Below, in pieces: positions 23,100 to 33,320 of a stretch of 64,000 nt of DNA; within the stretch, counting starts at the first letter, position 1, and each line of letters begins with the position of its first letter. The notes below the pieces were generated by a model that saw only the letters and a program-made list of their open reading frames with translations, searched no databases and had not been told where the DNA came from. The position numbers and the translations under genes were made by a program. Source of the DNA: Galdieria sulphuraria (taxonomy: Eukaryota; Rhodophyta; Bangiophyceae; Galdieriales; Galdieriaceae); NCBI RefSeq assembly GCF_000341285.1, contig NW_005178435.1, positions 7,501 through 71,500 on the forward strand, written 5' to 3'.

Positions 23100-24289
23100 T
23101 CACCAACCTTGTAGCATATCCAACTTTAAACAATATAAAAGAAAATAATGTTGCAATAAAAGTTTCCATTCTTCTAGTTCATCCAACAACTCAAGACGTT
23201 CAATTCTCCGTTTCTCTTCGACTGCAAGGACACTAGGGGAGAATTTTGTACTTATGCAGTAAATGAAACCGAACCAGTTCTTACGTACTCCTCATAAATA
23301 GTATACATGCTCTTAATATCCACTTTTGGATATCCAAACTGAATAAAACGCTCTTTCTGTGCTCGTAAAGATGGATAGGATAATAAACTCTCCAGTGAAA
23401 AGCCTCTTTGTTCAATATTCTTTACCATTTGTCTACCAAAGGGATCTGTTGGAAAGGTCTATAGATCATTCAGTAGTGCACACAAGTTACTAAAACATTG
23501 AAAAATACTCACCAATTCGAATAAAATAAAGCTTATAAAAGAAAACGTCTTTGAGAAATATTGAATGATTTGATCGGCACTTTGAGGTTCTATGTAAGTA
23601 AGGACACATTCCGATATAACCAACGTTGGAGCATGAGTTGATAATTGACAAGTTTGTTCCAATAAATAAGATAATTTTTCTATTTGCTGAAGGTCCACTC
23701 CTATTAACTTGTAAATATCACAGGACAACCCATCTTGAGTTTCTTGAAAAGACTTCATATCGGTATCTTTGGTCAATAGTGAATACAAGGCAGCATGTTG
23801 TCGAAAAACTCGTAGTTTCATTTGAGTTACCTACATACACGCTTCATGAGAAACTCTTTATATGGAGTCAGAGCAGTGGAATCATACTTCAGGAAAGTCC
23901 AATTCCACAAAGACGTCCCCCTTCCAGATGACTTCCTTATCTCGTAAACGAAAAAAAAGGGTGTCAAAACCTGCACCTAAATTGATAACTTGTCTCTTTC
24001 CATATCGCTTTGTCAAATGGAGAAAGCGTTCCACTAACAATTGCACAGCCTGTACACGTGCATAGGTTCCCCTGTTTATAAGCGGTTGTCTCTTCTCTTT
24101 GGTTTTAACAAACAAAGAAATGAAAGGATCATTATAGTAACCCCTTGATTCTCAAACTTTTAGAAAATGAAAAACCTCACTTATTTTGGCCTCGACTTAC
24201 TTGGAAACTGCACAATATTTTGATATGGCAGCGTCATCGTTGGTTTGTTGAATGGCTCGTTGCTGTTCCTCCAATGAGAAATTATTCAT
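23100..24289 (-). CDS. LCMT1: Leucine carboxyl methyltransferase (PP2A methylating, LCMT1)
   Basis: A multi-exon gene. Exon 1 starts MNNFSLEEQQRAIQQ and ends near CAVSK; a 57-nt-class intron leads to GYYNDPFISLFVK. The defining blocks follow: INRGTYARVQAVQLLVERFL, VINLGAGFDTLFFRL (SAM-binding motif I) and FVELDFPEV. After these come IGVDLQQIEKLSYLL and APTLVISECVLTYIEPQSA (the AECVL.Y..P block). The C-terminal exons read VEEKRRIERLELLDELEEWK and HYFLLYCLKLDM, matching the family's closing helix. The enzyme methylates the C-terminal leucine of PP2A catalytic subunit. It may act on the same phosphatase as the PP2A B subunit encoded near 61-63 kb, though linkage over that distance proves nothing. 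The stop at 23100-23102 is the in-frame one without a further intron. Confidence 0.92.
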
Positions 24290-24332
24290 TTTGAACAATT
24301 GTGAGATTGACGAGAACTGCGACAATATCTTT

Positions 24333-26635
24333 ATGGTAAAAGTTAGAGGCTCCGAAAATAAAAGACCAAAGCGCAAGAGAGAAAATATATTGTTACAGGA
24401 AAACCTTCCCAAAGATTGGTTTTGGGTTTGGTGGCCAGACTCGGGTTGGTGGAAAGTCCGTATAACGGATGTAGAAGAAGAAGAAGAGTGGTATTGGCCA
24501 AGGACTCAGGAACCCTTGGATACCCCCATTCTGTCGTTAACTATTTCGTATGCCAGTCATAAAAATGGTTCTACTTGTTTCATTGAACGAGTACTGTGGC
24601 ATGAAGGGGTTCTTTATGACCAAGAAGGGGAAGAAACAATTAGCTATTGTTTGAACCCCCCACAAGACAACGTCGCCAATAGCAGCGAACAGCTTGCAAA
24701 TGAAGATAGTTTAAGGCCTTCTTCTCCAAGCACTTCTTCTAATGAAACAGGGTCTCGTCGTTCCCAAGAGAAAGTTTTCAACGAAAGGAATAAAGAGACC
24801 AAAGAACAAGCTAACATAAAAACAACAAAAGTTGGCACAAGTCCTAGAAAAGATTCTTTTATGCAAGAGAGAGTAGCAGAAAACATAAGGGAAAAGGCAA
24901 AGAACGTCTTGAACCAAATTTTGCTCGAGAACTTAGAAGACACAGGTGTGGATATAGATAAAACTAATATATCAAAGATTGCAATAGATATAGAGAATGC
25001 TCTTTTTGAAAAATATTTCAAAGCAGACTATTTAGAGCAGCTGCGTAGCTTAACTTTCAACTTGCGTGGTAAACGTAACTTGGATTTGAAGAGAGCAATA
25101 GTTATGTCCGACATTTCACCAACAAGACTTGCTGAAATGACTGCAGACGAACTGGCTTCCAAGTCAATGAGAGAAGAGCGGAAGAGAAGAGAACAGGAAT
25201 CCTTTGCAAGAGCTGTCATTCGGGACCCCACAGATGTTGGTATTATGAAAGGTATGAATTCGACTGAGGTTTTGCCACAAAGATCGGAAGACGCGTACGA
25301 GAATGGGCAAATATTTCCAACGGATAACTCGTTGCAAGAAGCATGTAGAGAAGATGTAGAAGCAGGGATAGAAGACTCAGGAGTTCAAGGTTCTTTACCT
25401 GTAAATAAGGAAATAATACATGAAATGGATAGTATTCAATCATGTCTTCATGTGAATGAAACCACTCAACAGAAGAACAATGTGGAAGCACAAAAATCAT
25501 CAAGCCTGACTCTCAGCAGCTTAGAATTTTCCATGTCCAATAGTTTAGATGACAAGTTTCAACAGTTTGCTTCATCAATGGGCGAGCCTGAATCGAATAA
25601 ACGGAATAGAAGCATTTTGAGAGGCTCAACAACGGATGCAATTCGTTCCAAAAGGAGAACTGCAGTTTGGCAAGGCAAGATTACTTTCGATAAAACGATA
25701 TCATTCAGTGCTATGGCGTTTTATTTGGTTGGAGCAAGCAACTATGCGGTTCTTCCGGGACAAATGAATGTGATTGGTAGGACTGAACTCACTTCGACTA
25801 TAGAGTTTGTGAAAGGACTGGAATACTCAACTTCTAGGGAGTTTAGTGTAGTATATTTTAAACCAGTAAGTATCTCTTTTCGTCAAAGGAGAATATGTGT
25901 TCTCAATCTGTTTTTCATATAGAAAGATTCAAGAGATGAAGGCGGCTTTAAAGAGTTGATAGACTTTCTTTCTAGAAGAAAGCGTGCTGGCGTATTGTTC
26001 CAAACTGGCCAATCAGAGGCTTACATATTACCACCTGGGAAGGTAAGTTGACTAGTTATGATGGAAGAATGAAGTTTGTGCTGACCATAACTTTCTAATA
26101 GATAACTTGTCGTGTTCATGAATATGGAATGGAACGCGTACTAGGTATGTCAATTGGTTTCTTGAAAGATATCTTGGTTGAAGACTAATATTTTTATTAT
26201 TGGATAGGAGTTATAGTCACCCGTAAAACACCTTTGGAAGAACCACCAATGCCACTATCCGAGCAAGTAAAAGTAGGTCAAAGTGAACACCTGCCTCAAG
26301 GCTCACACTTGAGATCTATGGACGAAGAGAACAATAGTCTTTCGCCTCACATTCAATTATCTGCAGAACCATTTAAGGAAGTCATAGTTTCTGAACCAGA
26401 AAAAGAAAAGCAAGGTTCCTTTGCTATGTTTACTAAAAATATTTCAACAAACTTGTCTTCAGCTCCTGAGAAAGGAGTGCTGAATAGTAATATCACCACC
26501 GAAGAACAGCATAAGATTCTTCCAGGATTGTCAAAAGGCCCGCAATTGTCAAGCGTTATGGGTATCCGTTCTCTTTCTGGTATTCCTGGATTGAATAAAA
26601 CGAACGAAAGCGACAAGGAATCTTTACAAAAGTGA
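24333..26635 (+). CDS. TFIIS central domain plus SPOC domain protein (BYE1/PHF3/DIDO1-like)
   Basis: Four exons (24333-25865, 25923-26042, 26102-26144, 26208-26635), about 707 residues. The N-terminus has a W-rich segment (DWFWVWWPDSGWWKVRI). A TFIIS-M domain lies at about 176-300: RVAENIREKAKNVL, IAIDIENALFEKYF, LRSLTFNLRGKRNLDLKRAI and ISPTRLAEMTADELASKSM. A SPOC domain at about 444-570 begins VWQGKITFDKTISFSAMAFY and runs across introns 1-3 to CRVHEYGMERVLGVIV. This order is that of the yeast BYE1 and animal PHF3/DIDO1 families, which bind RNA polymerase II. I see no PHD finger. An ATG at 24252 would add 27 residues but lies inside the divergent LCMT1 coding region, so I prefer 24333. Confidence 0.87.
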
Positions 26636-26827
26636 TTTCTTTTATTGGATAACAAGTTGTGAAACAAACCAAAGGTGGTCAATAACTTTGACTCTACTGG
26701 AAGTTTGTGATTACGTGTTGCAGGATACCTTGGTGACAAAGCCTTTTCGATCTCCACGTTAGGTCAACTAGTTGGAAGTTAAAAACCTGAGAGTCAAAGG
26801 GAGGAGGGTACACGAGCACTGTAAGTA

Positions 26828-28087
26828 TTATAGCATTTCTCTCGGAGCTTCTTGAGCTGCAACGACTTGTGACATGGCGTCTTCGTCAACAAACCTATCA
26901 ACAGCAATTGTGAATCATCGAAACCAAACTGTAGAAGAAAACAACTTCATACCATTCTTTGCGAGTAAATATCGGAACAACCAGGCGAGCCGGATATTGC
27001 AAGGAGTGATCTTCACAGAGTCGCTGCATTATTTGAGCCTTTCCTTTGCCAACTACAATAAACGCAACGTTTTTTGCATGGTTGATTGTTGGGAGTGTTA
27101 GCGTAATACGTTCTAAAGGAGGCTTTGGAGAACTTGTTTCATATCCCACAAGTTTCTTGGTTTCATCAAGCTTAGGTAAACCCATTCAACATAAACATTT
27201 CCATATAATATATATAAAGTATATCCGTTCTTACCAATTCCTTATTGGGAAACAACGATGCGGTATGACCATCCTCTCCCAACCCAAGCAGTATTAGATC
27301 TATCACAAAGTAATAACAAAAGTTGTCGAATTCAGTCACAATACTTACCAAAAGCCGGAACTTTTTCCAACTGATATTTCACAGGTTGATGTAGAACTTT
27401 AATAAAGTCTCTTTCATTCTGACAAGACAATATATCTTGCTCATAACTAGACGCAGCCTCTTCCAAGGACAAGGAGGTGTTTACAGGAAATACCTATAAT
27501 ATTCCTCAGCCAACAAGTTTCAACAAAACAGTCCCAATAATTACTTTTACTTTGTGTTCGACACCGCTTGCTTGTAAGACTTTGTGGAGTTGTCCATAGT
27601 TGCTTTGAGGATCGTCCCAGGGAACGTATCGTTCATCAACCAGAAATATAAGAGTCCTTTCCCAGTCAACACGTTCTCTTCGAACAGCTGTTTCCAGGAT
27701 CGCGTTGGAAAAACATTGCAACACGGAGCCACCTGAAATGGCCAGTGTAAAACTACCTTGTTTCTCTATTGCCTTGGACGCTATTTCCACAAAATAGTCA
27801 CCAAAGGAAGCTTCTACTTCTTTAACATCCTGAGATATTCGGAAAACAGAAAAATCGGACTCGATATAACGTGTCTTGGTACTGGTTATGGACATTGCCA
27901 AGTGATGAACAAAAGATTTCGAATGAACCTTTGCAGGACGTATCTTACGAAACTGTTGATTTACAAAACCGTTGGCAACAGTGCTGAAAGACGAACAAGC
28001 AGAACGCCGTGTTACTGAAGAATGAAAAGAAAAGGAACAACTCAAAAAGCCGCAGTGAACCGATTCTGGCATTTCATGTTTCTTCAT
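26828..28087 (-). CDS. PGL: 6-Phosphogluconolactonase, probably plastid-targeted
   Basis: It hydrolyses 6-phosphogluconolactone in the oxidative pentose phosphate pathway. There are several exons. The first, from the ATG at 28087, carries a roughly 65-residue S/R-rich presequence, and then FSVFRISQDVKEVEASFGDY, GSFTLAISGGSVLQCFSNAI and TLIFLVDERYVPWDDPQSNY (the DERxVP..D..SN block). After two introns of about 50 nt come DLILLGLGEDGHTASLFPN (the GxGEDGHxASLFP signature) and ITLTLPTINHAKNVAFIVVG. The end is PARLVVPIFTRKEW spliced to FVDEDAMSQVVA, with stop at 26828. NagB-type isomerases share the fold, but the signature is that of PGL. Single-membrane or cytosolic targeting cannot be excluded. 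Confidence 0.94.
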
Positions 28088-28157
28088 ATCACAAAGATTG
28101 GACGGGTTTCGGATCCAATTAAAGTTTTATAAAACACTAATATACCATCAAAATGTC

Positions 28158-28928
28158 TTATGAGCTGTTGCAACCCAAACTGGTTTTTGTCTCAACACCA
28201 GTATGACTATTTGTCCCGTTGGCAATGTTACAGAGATATTTCTTTTGGTCCTTTCTAAGGATAACTTCAGAAAAGTCAGCACCATCAATATCAACGTTCT
28301 CCAAACGAGTGTTGCCCGAAAAGTAAGCTCGTCTTAAAACAGCGTTCTTAAGTTTGGCACTGCGGAGGTTTGCCAACTCCAAGTTGGCTTCAGTGAGATC
28401 TGCATCTTCCAGATTTGCATAAGATAACTCTGCTCCAAAGAAAGATGCTGAAACAAGTTTCGCCCCGTGAAAATCGGTTTCTCGCAACAGACTTTGTTGG
28501 AAACTAACACCACTCAAATCTTGTTCCGAGAAATCTGCTCCACTCAGGTTAACTCCTCTTGTAACCGTCCGAGAAACCCCTGTTGAGGTTTTTCCAGAAC
28601 TTGCAGCACCACCACCAACTTTACCCAGGTCACGTTCTATTCCTTCAGCATGGCAAGTCCACAAGTTGTTGAAAGAACAATCCAACGGTAGTGTGAAAGT
28701 CACTGTCATAGCGAATAGGAAAGTTATTCCAACTCGAAAACAGTTCGTTTTTAAACAATATGAAATGACGGAGGTGGAGAGTTTTGGTGACGTCTTGTAC
28801 TCGAGTTGCATACGATAATAACTTGTTAATCTGGATCGACTATCTTTTCGAAAGGTGCAAAGTGAGTTCAGAAGGTGCTTAGACCTTCCAAACAAGAAAT
28901 ATTGAGATGGATATAATACTAGAAACAT
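28158..28928 (-). CDS. Pentapeptide-repeat protein, probably thylakoid lumen (TL17-like)
   Basis: Single exon, 256 residues. The pentapeptide block at about 120-235 shows A(D/N)LXX repeats: VNLSGADFSEQDLSGVSF, TDFHGAKLVSASF, SYANLEDADLTEANL, ANLRSAKLKNAVL and VDIDGADF. The family folds as a right-handed quadrilateral beta helix. The N-terminus looks bipartite: a basic S/T-rich stretch followed by a hydrophobic segment (VGITFLFAMTVTFTLPL) and WTCHAEG, as expected for thylakoid lumen import. The C-terminus carries two cysteines (CNIA... and GCNSS), resembling the C...LGC tail of the plant lumenal TL17 protein. The start was set at the ATG at 28928, since upstream in-frame codons lack ATG. It is only 29 nt downstream of the MIS18 stop. 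Confidence 0.85.
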   Translation of the reverse strand: MFLVLYPSQYFLFGRSKHLLNSLCTFRKDSRSRLTSYYRMQLEYKTSPKLSTSVISYCLKTNCFRVGITFLFAMTVTFTLPLDCSFNNLWTCHAEGIERDLGKVGGGAASSGKTSTGVSRTVTRGVNLSGADFSEQDLSGVSFQQSLLRETDFHGAKLVSASFFGAELSYANLEDADLTEANLELANLRSAKLKNAVLRRAYFSGNTRLENVDIDGADFSEVILRKDQKKYLCNIANGTNSHTGVETKTSLGCNSS

Positions 28929-28957
28929 TCTTGCGTCTGCACTTTCATTTAACAACA

Positions 28958-29666
28958 CTAACAATTATACATTTTAGAAAACTTGGATTCCAGTCGCAGG
29001 ATACGATCTCCGAGAATCACCAGCATTTGTTGTATCTAAAGACCAGTCAATTAAGTTGTATTTACAGGTTTACAAATGACTGAACATACGGTCCTTATGT
29101 CACTTTCAACTTGATACAGATTTTCGCTTTGATTATCTTCTTTTCTTGACGGTTCAGTTCTAGAATTGTCCATAGAACAAGATAAGGGATAGCTGGGAAT
29201 CGATACGTGAAGTTAAACCAGAATGAGAGAGGACTACGGAGAACAACCTACCTCAGTAAATTATTCTCGAACAATGTGAACATATCTCTTATGTGATCCA
29301 AGGATCGAGGAGTAGCCTTGTAACAACGGCCAACCACGCTTTGACATCCTGAACACTTGATAAGATGAAACGCACTACCACTGTCGACACCTGTGTTCGA
29401 GATTTCAAAATTGGAGTCTTCTACTTCAATATTTACTGCTTCTAATGAACAAGTTTTTGGGTGACTTGGGCCATTTTCGTACATTTCCTTTACTTACTAG
29501 TAAGGACAATTGCACTGAGTTCAACTTGAGCAGAAATAAGTGAGCAGGTATCTCCCAATAAAGTTTTACAATGAGCACATTGCAAGACAAATATAGCTTT
29601 TGATGGAGTTTCTGTTGGCACTTTCTCTTCTTCGGCTTGTTTCAAGTCGTCAGTAGCGGGCACCAT
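28958..29666 (-). CDS. MIS18: MIS18-domain kinetochore protein
   Basis: A multi-exon gene. Exon 1 (ATG 29666, MVPATDDLKQAEEEK) contains AIFVLQCAHCKTLLGDTCSL, the first CxxC of the MIS18/Yippee zinc fold. It joins through a short intron (GTAAGT next to the threonine codon) to AVNIEVEDSNFEI, then SAFHLIKCSGCQSVVGRCY, KATPRSLDHIRDMFTL and FENNLLSYPL. The ATP..LD.IRD.F motif and the terminal helix (DIRTIQQMLVILGDRILRLE) are those of MIS18alpha/beta, which licenses centromeres for CENP-A loading. An ATG at 29738 would add 24 residues but overlaps the divergent TrpD start. Yippee-like proteins lack the C-terminal helix, so MIS18 is preferred. Confidence 0.85.
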
Positions 29667-29725
29667 AATTGTCTGCTTAATCTGCAACTTTTGAAAACAA
29701 CTTGATTGGAAATGGCGCCAACTCA

Positions 29726-31647
29726 ATGAAAATTTCATTTGCGTGCGTGAAGACTTATTTTGCTATCAAGTCTTTTCAGAGCGGGTCCGTTAATAAACAG
29801 TCTCACAAATATTTGCCTCCTTTAAGTTTTCATGTTCGTTTCGTTGGAAGAATATGTTGGCATTCGTATGGAAAAAACCGCTCTATTCCGACCTCATATC
29901 ATCACGTTGGCTCAAATATATTTTGTCAACAAGTTGCCGCAAATAGACGCATACAAATTTTTGAAAGGAAAGCATTAGACAACACGTTGTTTTCGAAGCG
30001 TGAGTCAAGCTTTCCGGTTGATATCCAAAAGCTCCTCGTTTCTGGTCACGTTTCGCTTTGGCAAGTTTTAACCTTTGCACTTGTCGCAGTAGTCATATGG
30101 AGGCTCCTTTCCACTATGCAGTCGTTCCGACAGATGGTAAGTGTATCTTAGAATTCTACCAAGCACTTTGAGTTGTAACACAGTCGGTGCAAGTTGACGG
30201 ACCCTTCAGCAACAGGACCCAACAGATTCTTTGACACGTTGCGCACATCTATGTATGGATTTTTTTCTGATAACTTGAAGAAAGAGGAAAAAATGGAGAC
30301 AGATTTGAAGCCGATTCTCGAAAAGCTGGTGATGCGTAGAAATCTTTCTTTAGAAGAGGTTGGATAGCTTTCCGTCCAAGTAATCTAAAGCTTATGCCAA
30401 CGATCTTAGTCGAGAGAGTCTGTTGCGAAGTTTCTTGGTCAAAGTGACGCAAACCCATATCAAGTTGCAGCATTTCTTTCGCTACTACGATCAAAGGTAC
30501 GCCTAAAATAATGAACTTGGAAACTCATTATTGAGGGTTTATTGTTTGTTCAGGGAGAAACTGCCGAAGAACTGGCTGGGATGGCACTTGCAATGCGACA
30601 ACAAAGTCTATCGGTTCCATTGCCTTCAAGTATCCCATATTTGGTTGATATCGTTGGAACAGGTGAATATCAAGATATGACTTGCTGTTTTATCGTGTTC
30701 ATGAGTACAAAGGGGGTGATGGTGCAGATACAGTAAATATTTCAACCGGAGCTGCTATTCTTGCAGCAGCTTGTGGAGCCAAAGTTGCAAAGCATGGAAG
30801 TCATTCTTCTAGTTCGAAGTGCGGATCAGCAGATGTCTTGGAGTCGTTAGGAGTTAAGTATGTTACAGAAAATAAGAATTTTTAGGCATTCGACATTATC
30901 GATGTTTTAGGGTGTCTTTATCTCCCAAAGCCATCGCAAGATGTTTGGAAGAAGTTGGAATTGCGTTTCTATACGCTCCTAGATATCATCCTTCCATGAA
31001 GCTTGTGGCCAATATTCGAAAGGGTTTACGTATTCGAACAGCTTTCAATTTACTTGGACCACTCACCAACCCAGCTCTTGTTTCCCGACAAGTAAGAACT
31101 TGATTAGAACCAAGTGCAAAGCATCTTATTGTGAATGGTATTTCAAAGGTCATTGGGGTTTCACATGAAGAATTGATGGAAAAGTTGGCCATAGCATTAC
31201 AGTTATTAGGAACGGAACGAAGTTGGGTTTTACATTGTTCAGGTTTGGATGAACTGTCTCCTCTTGGAAGTGCTACTGTACTCGAGGTTACTCCCGACGA
31301 TATTCATCGATATGCTATCAATCCTGCGCAATATGGCTTTCCTACCTGCCAACTAGAAGACCTTAAAGGAGCTGATGCAAATTTCAATGCGCATATTTTA
31401 AGGGAATGTTTGCGTGGAAAGCCAAGTGCTATCAGTAACTCTATTATTCTGAATGCTGGCGCTGCACTCGTTGTTTCTGGTATGTCTGAAAGTTTCGGCG
31501 AAGCGATCACTCTGGCTGCGAGAACTCTCATGAGGTAAAGATGAATTTATATTATGAAAAAGAATATCATTTACCTAGTTTCTGTTCAGTGGATCTTCCT
31601 TGGAGCTACTAGAACGTTGGATTAGATTGACTCAGACTCTTGAATAA
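29726..31647 (+). CDS. trpD: Anthranilate phosphoribosyltransferase with N-terminal targeting and membrane segment
   Basis: Second step of tryptophan synthesis (anthranilate plus PRPP). Eight exons (29726-30136, 30194-30358, 30410-30496, 30554-30662, 30713-30857, 30911-31091, 31149-31534, 31590-31647) keep frame throughout, giving 513 residues. Residues 1 to about 110 read as a plastid presequence. A hydrophobic segment follows ([18 protein letters not shown]), then the enzyme: [35 protein letters not shown] (PRPP loop), [48 protein letters not shown] and [14 protein letters not shown]. The conserved KHGN is KHGS here. The second intron-spanning junction GTG-GDG confirms the model. Membrane anchoring would be unusual for this enzyme. 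Confidence 0.95.
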
Positions 31648-31680
31648 TTTCCTTTTTCAGCAAGTTGTGAGGATAAAATA

Positions 31681-32646
31681 CTATGATGTGGTGAAGAATT
31701 TGTCAAATGTGCTGCTAAAGTTTAGAGGATCGATTTCTGACCAATGTGGAAACACTGCAGTCATTCTTTCAGCAGTTAGATTCGGAAAGTTGTCTGAAAT
31801 GACCGTTTTTAGCTGTTCAAATACGTATTCGTTTCCCTTTTCAGAGAAATGGAGACCGTCGGTAAAGAAAGTTTGCCACTGAATTTGTTGCTGAATACTT
31901 GTCCAAAGATCTAAACAAGGCACTTGAGCTTCTACAGCCACACGTTTACAAGCTTCTGCATAGTCTTTGACTCTCGAAGCCTTCCGAAGCACTGGTTTAT
32001 TCTTTTGTCTGCAGTCTTCTTCCCATAATTCTTCAACGAAAGGGGGTGGTGTCACTAAAAGTAACTCTGCTCGTGCAACTTGTGATTGTTTGTTCCGAAC
32101 GACTTTGATCATTTTAAATAGGTTGCTTGCATATTCTTCAATACTAACGTGTTGAGGGCTATCAGGCAACACACAATCGTTTGCTCCTAGAAAAATAACC
32201 ACCAGTTTCAAACAAGAAAGATCTATAGCTTGCAAGACCTTTGGAAGCATATAAAGTGCCCAGCGAGTATTATAACCAGCAAAACCACGTATGATCACTT
32301 CTGCTTTGGTTGAATACTCGTTGGTCAACAAAGCTCCCCAACCTATCCCTTCTGAAGAAGAGACGTGTTGTGAGTACTCAGTTAAAGAGTCTCCAAAAAA
32401 TAATAGACTTGGATACTTGAGCGCTGTTTTATGCGAAACTTCCACAAAACCTTGAGAAAACTGTTTCCACGAGTCTTGAACACTTCTTGCAAACTTGCCC
32501 AATAGCGTGGAAGGCTTTTTATTGGGTTCTCGTTCAAAAGACGAACTATCTGTACTCTCAAACGACCCTAAACCATAGATGTTTTGAGCAACTTCTTCTT
32601 GTTGCAAACTCTGTTCTTCTTCGTCCTGTTGTTGTGTAGAAAACAT
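31681..32646 (-). CDS. GDSL esterase, isoamyl acetate-hydrolysing type (IAH1-like)
   Basis: Single exon, 321 residues. A glutamine/serine-rich N-terminal region of about 90 residues precedes the SGNH hydrolase fold. Block I is LLFFGDSLTEYSQ, block II is RGFAGYNTRW, block III is VVIFLGANDCVLP, and block V is FTDGLHFSEKGNEYVF. The catalytic Ser, Gly, Asn and Asp/His set is therefore complete. This block spacing matches IAH1, which hydrolyses short-chain acetate esters; the true substrate is unknown. The ATG at 32646 is the first usable one and lies only 5 nt beyond the stop codon of the upstream BSD2-like gene on the same strand. Confidence 0.9.
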   Translation of the reverse strand: MFSTQQQDEEEQSLQQEEVAQNIYGLGSFESTDSSSFEREPNKKPSTLLGKFARSVQDSWKQFSQGFVEVSHKTALKYPSLLFFGDSLTEYSQHVSSSEGIGWGALLTNEYSTKAEVIIRGFAGYNTRWALYMLPKVLQAIDLSCLKLVVIFLGANDCVLPDSPQHVSIEEYASNLFKMIKVVRNKQSQVARAELLLVTPPPFVEELWEEDCRQKNKPVLRKASRVKDYAEACKRVAVEAQVPCLDLWTSIQQQIQWQTFFTDGLHFSEKGNEYVFEQLKTVISDNFPNLTAERMTAVFPHWSEIDPLNFSSTFDKFFTTS

Positions 32647-32651
32647 TTCTG

Positions 32652-33275
32652 CTATGCGCTCATTGGTTCCCCACGACAACGAGGACAAACCATCAATGTC
32701 GTTCCACTACACTTTACACAAACTTCGACTTTTGTTTTGCCATCCAACTTGTAAGTCATTCTGGATAATCTTCCGATGTTCGCCAAATAAGCACTAGTTT
32801 TCAGTTGTTTTTCCTTGAAAGAGTCCAATCTTGAGGATTTTTCAGTCTCAATTATCTCCAAGTTTTTGGACTCGTTACGTGAAACAATACTGTCCACGTT
32901 CTGTTCACAAAAAACACAGTTGATGACTCCTGCATTGTTACATCTTTGGCAAACAACATTACCAAAACTGCTTCGATCTCTTGTACTCTGACTGTCTATA
33001 CTCGTTGTCCAAAACACGGTTGTTACAAACGCGTCTTGACAAGTTCTCGAGTTGTGACCCACTTGTCTACAGTGGCTACACTTCCTTGCTATTGACTTGT
33101 CTGCAAGCAATTTGTTTGTATCCTCCACAAAGATAACCCGCCTCTTGGAGCCACCTTTTTTGTTCACTTGTCCATATATTTTTAATGAAAGTCGAAGTTG
33201 GTTCCTTTTGAAACTCGTGCTGTTATCATGACGAGTGAAAGAAGATACAAATAGGCTGGTTGTGATTGCCATCAT
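32652..33275 (-). CDS. DnaJ CR-type zinc finger protein with CCHC knuckle, BSD2-like, plastid-targeted
   Basis: Single exon, 207 residues. The N-terminus (MMAITTSLFVSSFTRHDNST) is a likely plastid transit peptide. A zinc knuckle CSHCRQVGHNSRTC (Cx2Cx4Hx4C) lies at about residues 65-80. Four cysteine pairs of the DnaJ central-domain type follow: VCQRCNNAGVINCVFC, and VCVKCSGTTLMVCPRCRGEP at the C-terminus. There is no J domain. Plant BSD2 proteins of this build help assemble Rubisco, and a plastid chaperone role is a reasonable inference. The fusion with a CCHC knuckle is not something I know from BSD2. The gene is head-to-head with the RFD gene (45 nt) and abuts the esterase gene. Confidence 0.75.
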   Translation of the reverse strand: MMAITTSLFVSSFTRHDNSTSFKRNQLRLSLKIYGQVNKKGGSKRRVIFVEDTNKLLADKSIARKCSHCRQVGHNSRTCQDAFVTTVFWTTSIDSQSTRDRSSFGNVVCQRCNNAGVINCVFCEQNVDSIVSRNESKNLEIIETEKSSRLDSFKEKQLKTSAYLANIGRLSRMTYKLDGKTKVEVCVKCSGTTLMVCPRCRGEPMSA

Positions 33276-33320
33276 AATTGGCTTTTGGGAAATACCACAA
33301 AGACAGAAAAGCTATTCTCG

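Noticed and set aside
24252-24332. ATG at 24252 as the start of the TFIIS-M/SPOC gene
   Set aside because: It lies inside the coding region of the divergent LCMT1 gene, whose own start (24289) is supported by splicing into conserved sequence. The ATG at 24333 avoids the overlap.
32644-33275. One fused BSD2-esterase gene
   Set aside because: A stop codon at 32652 separates them and the esterase frame differs. Both proteins are complete by themselves.
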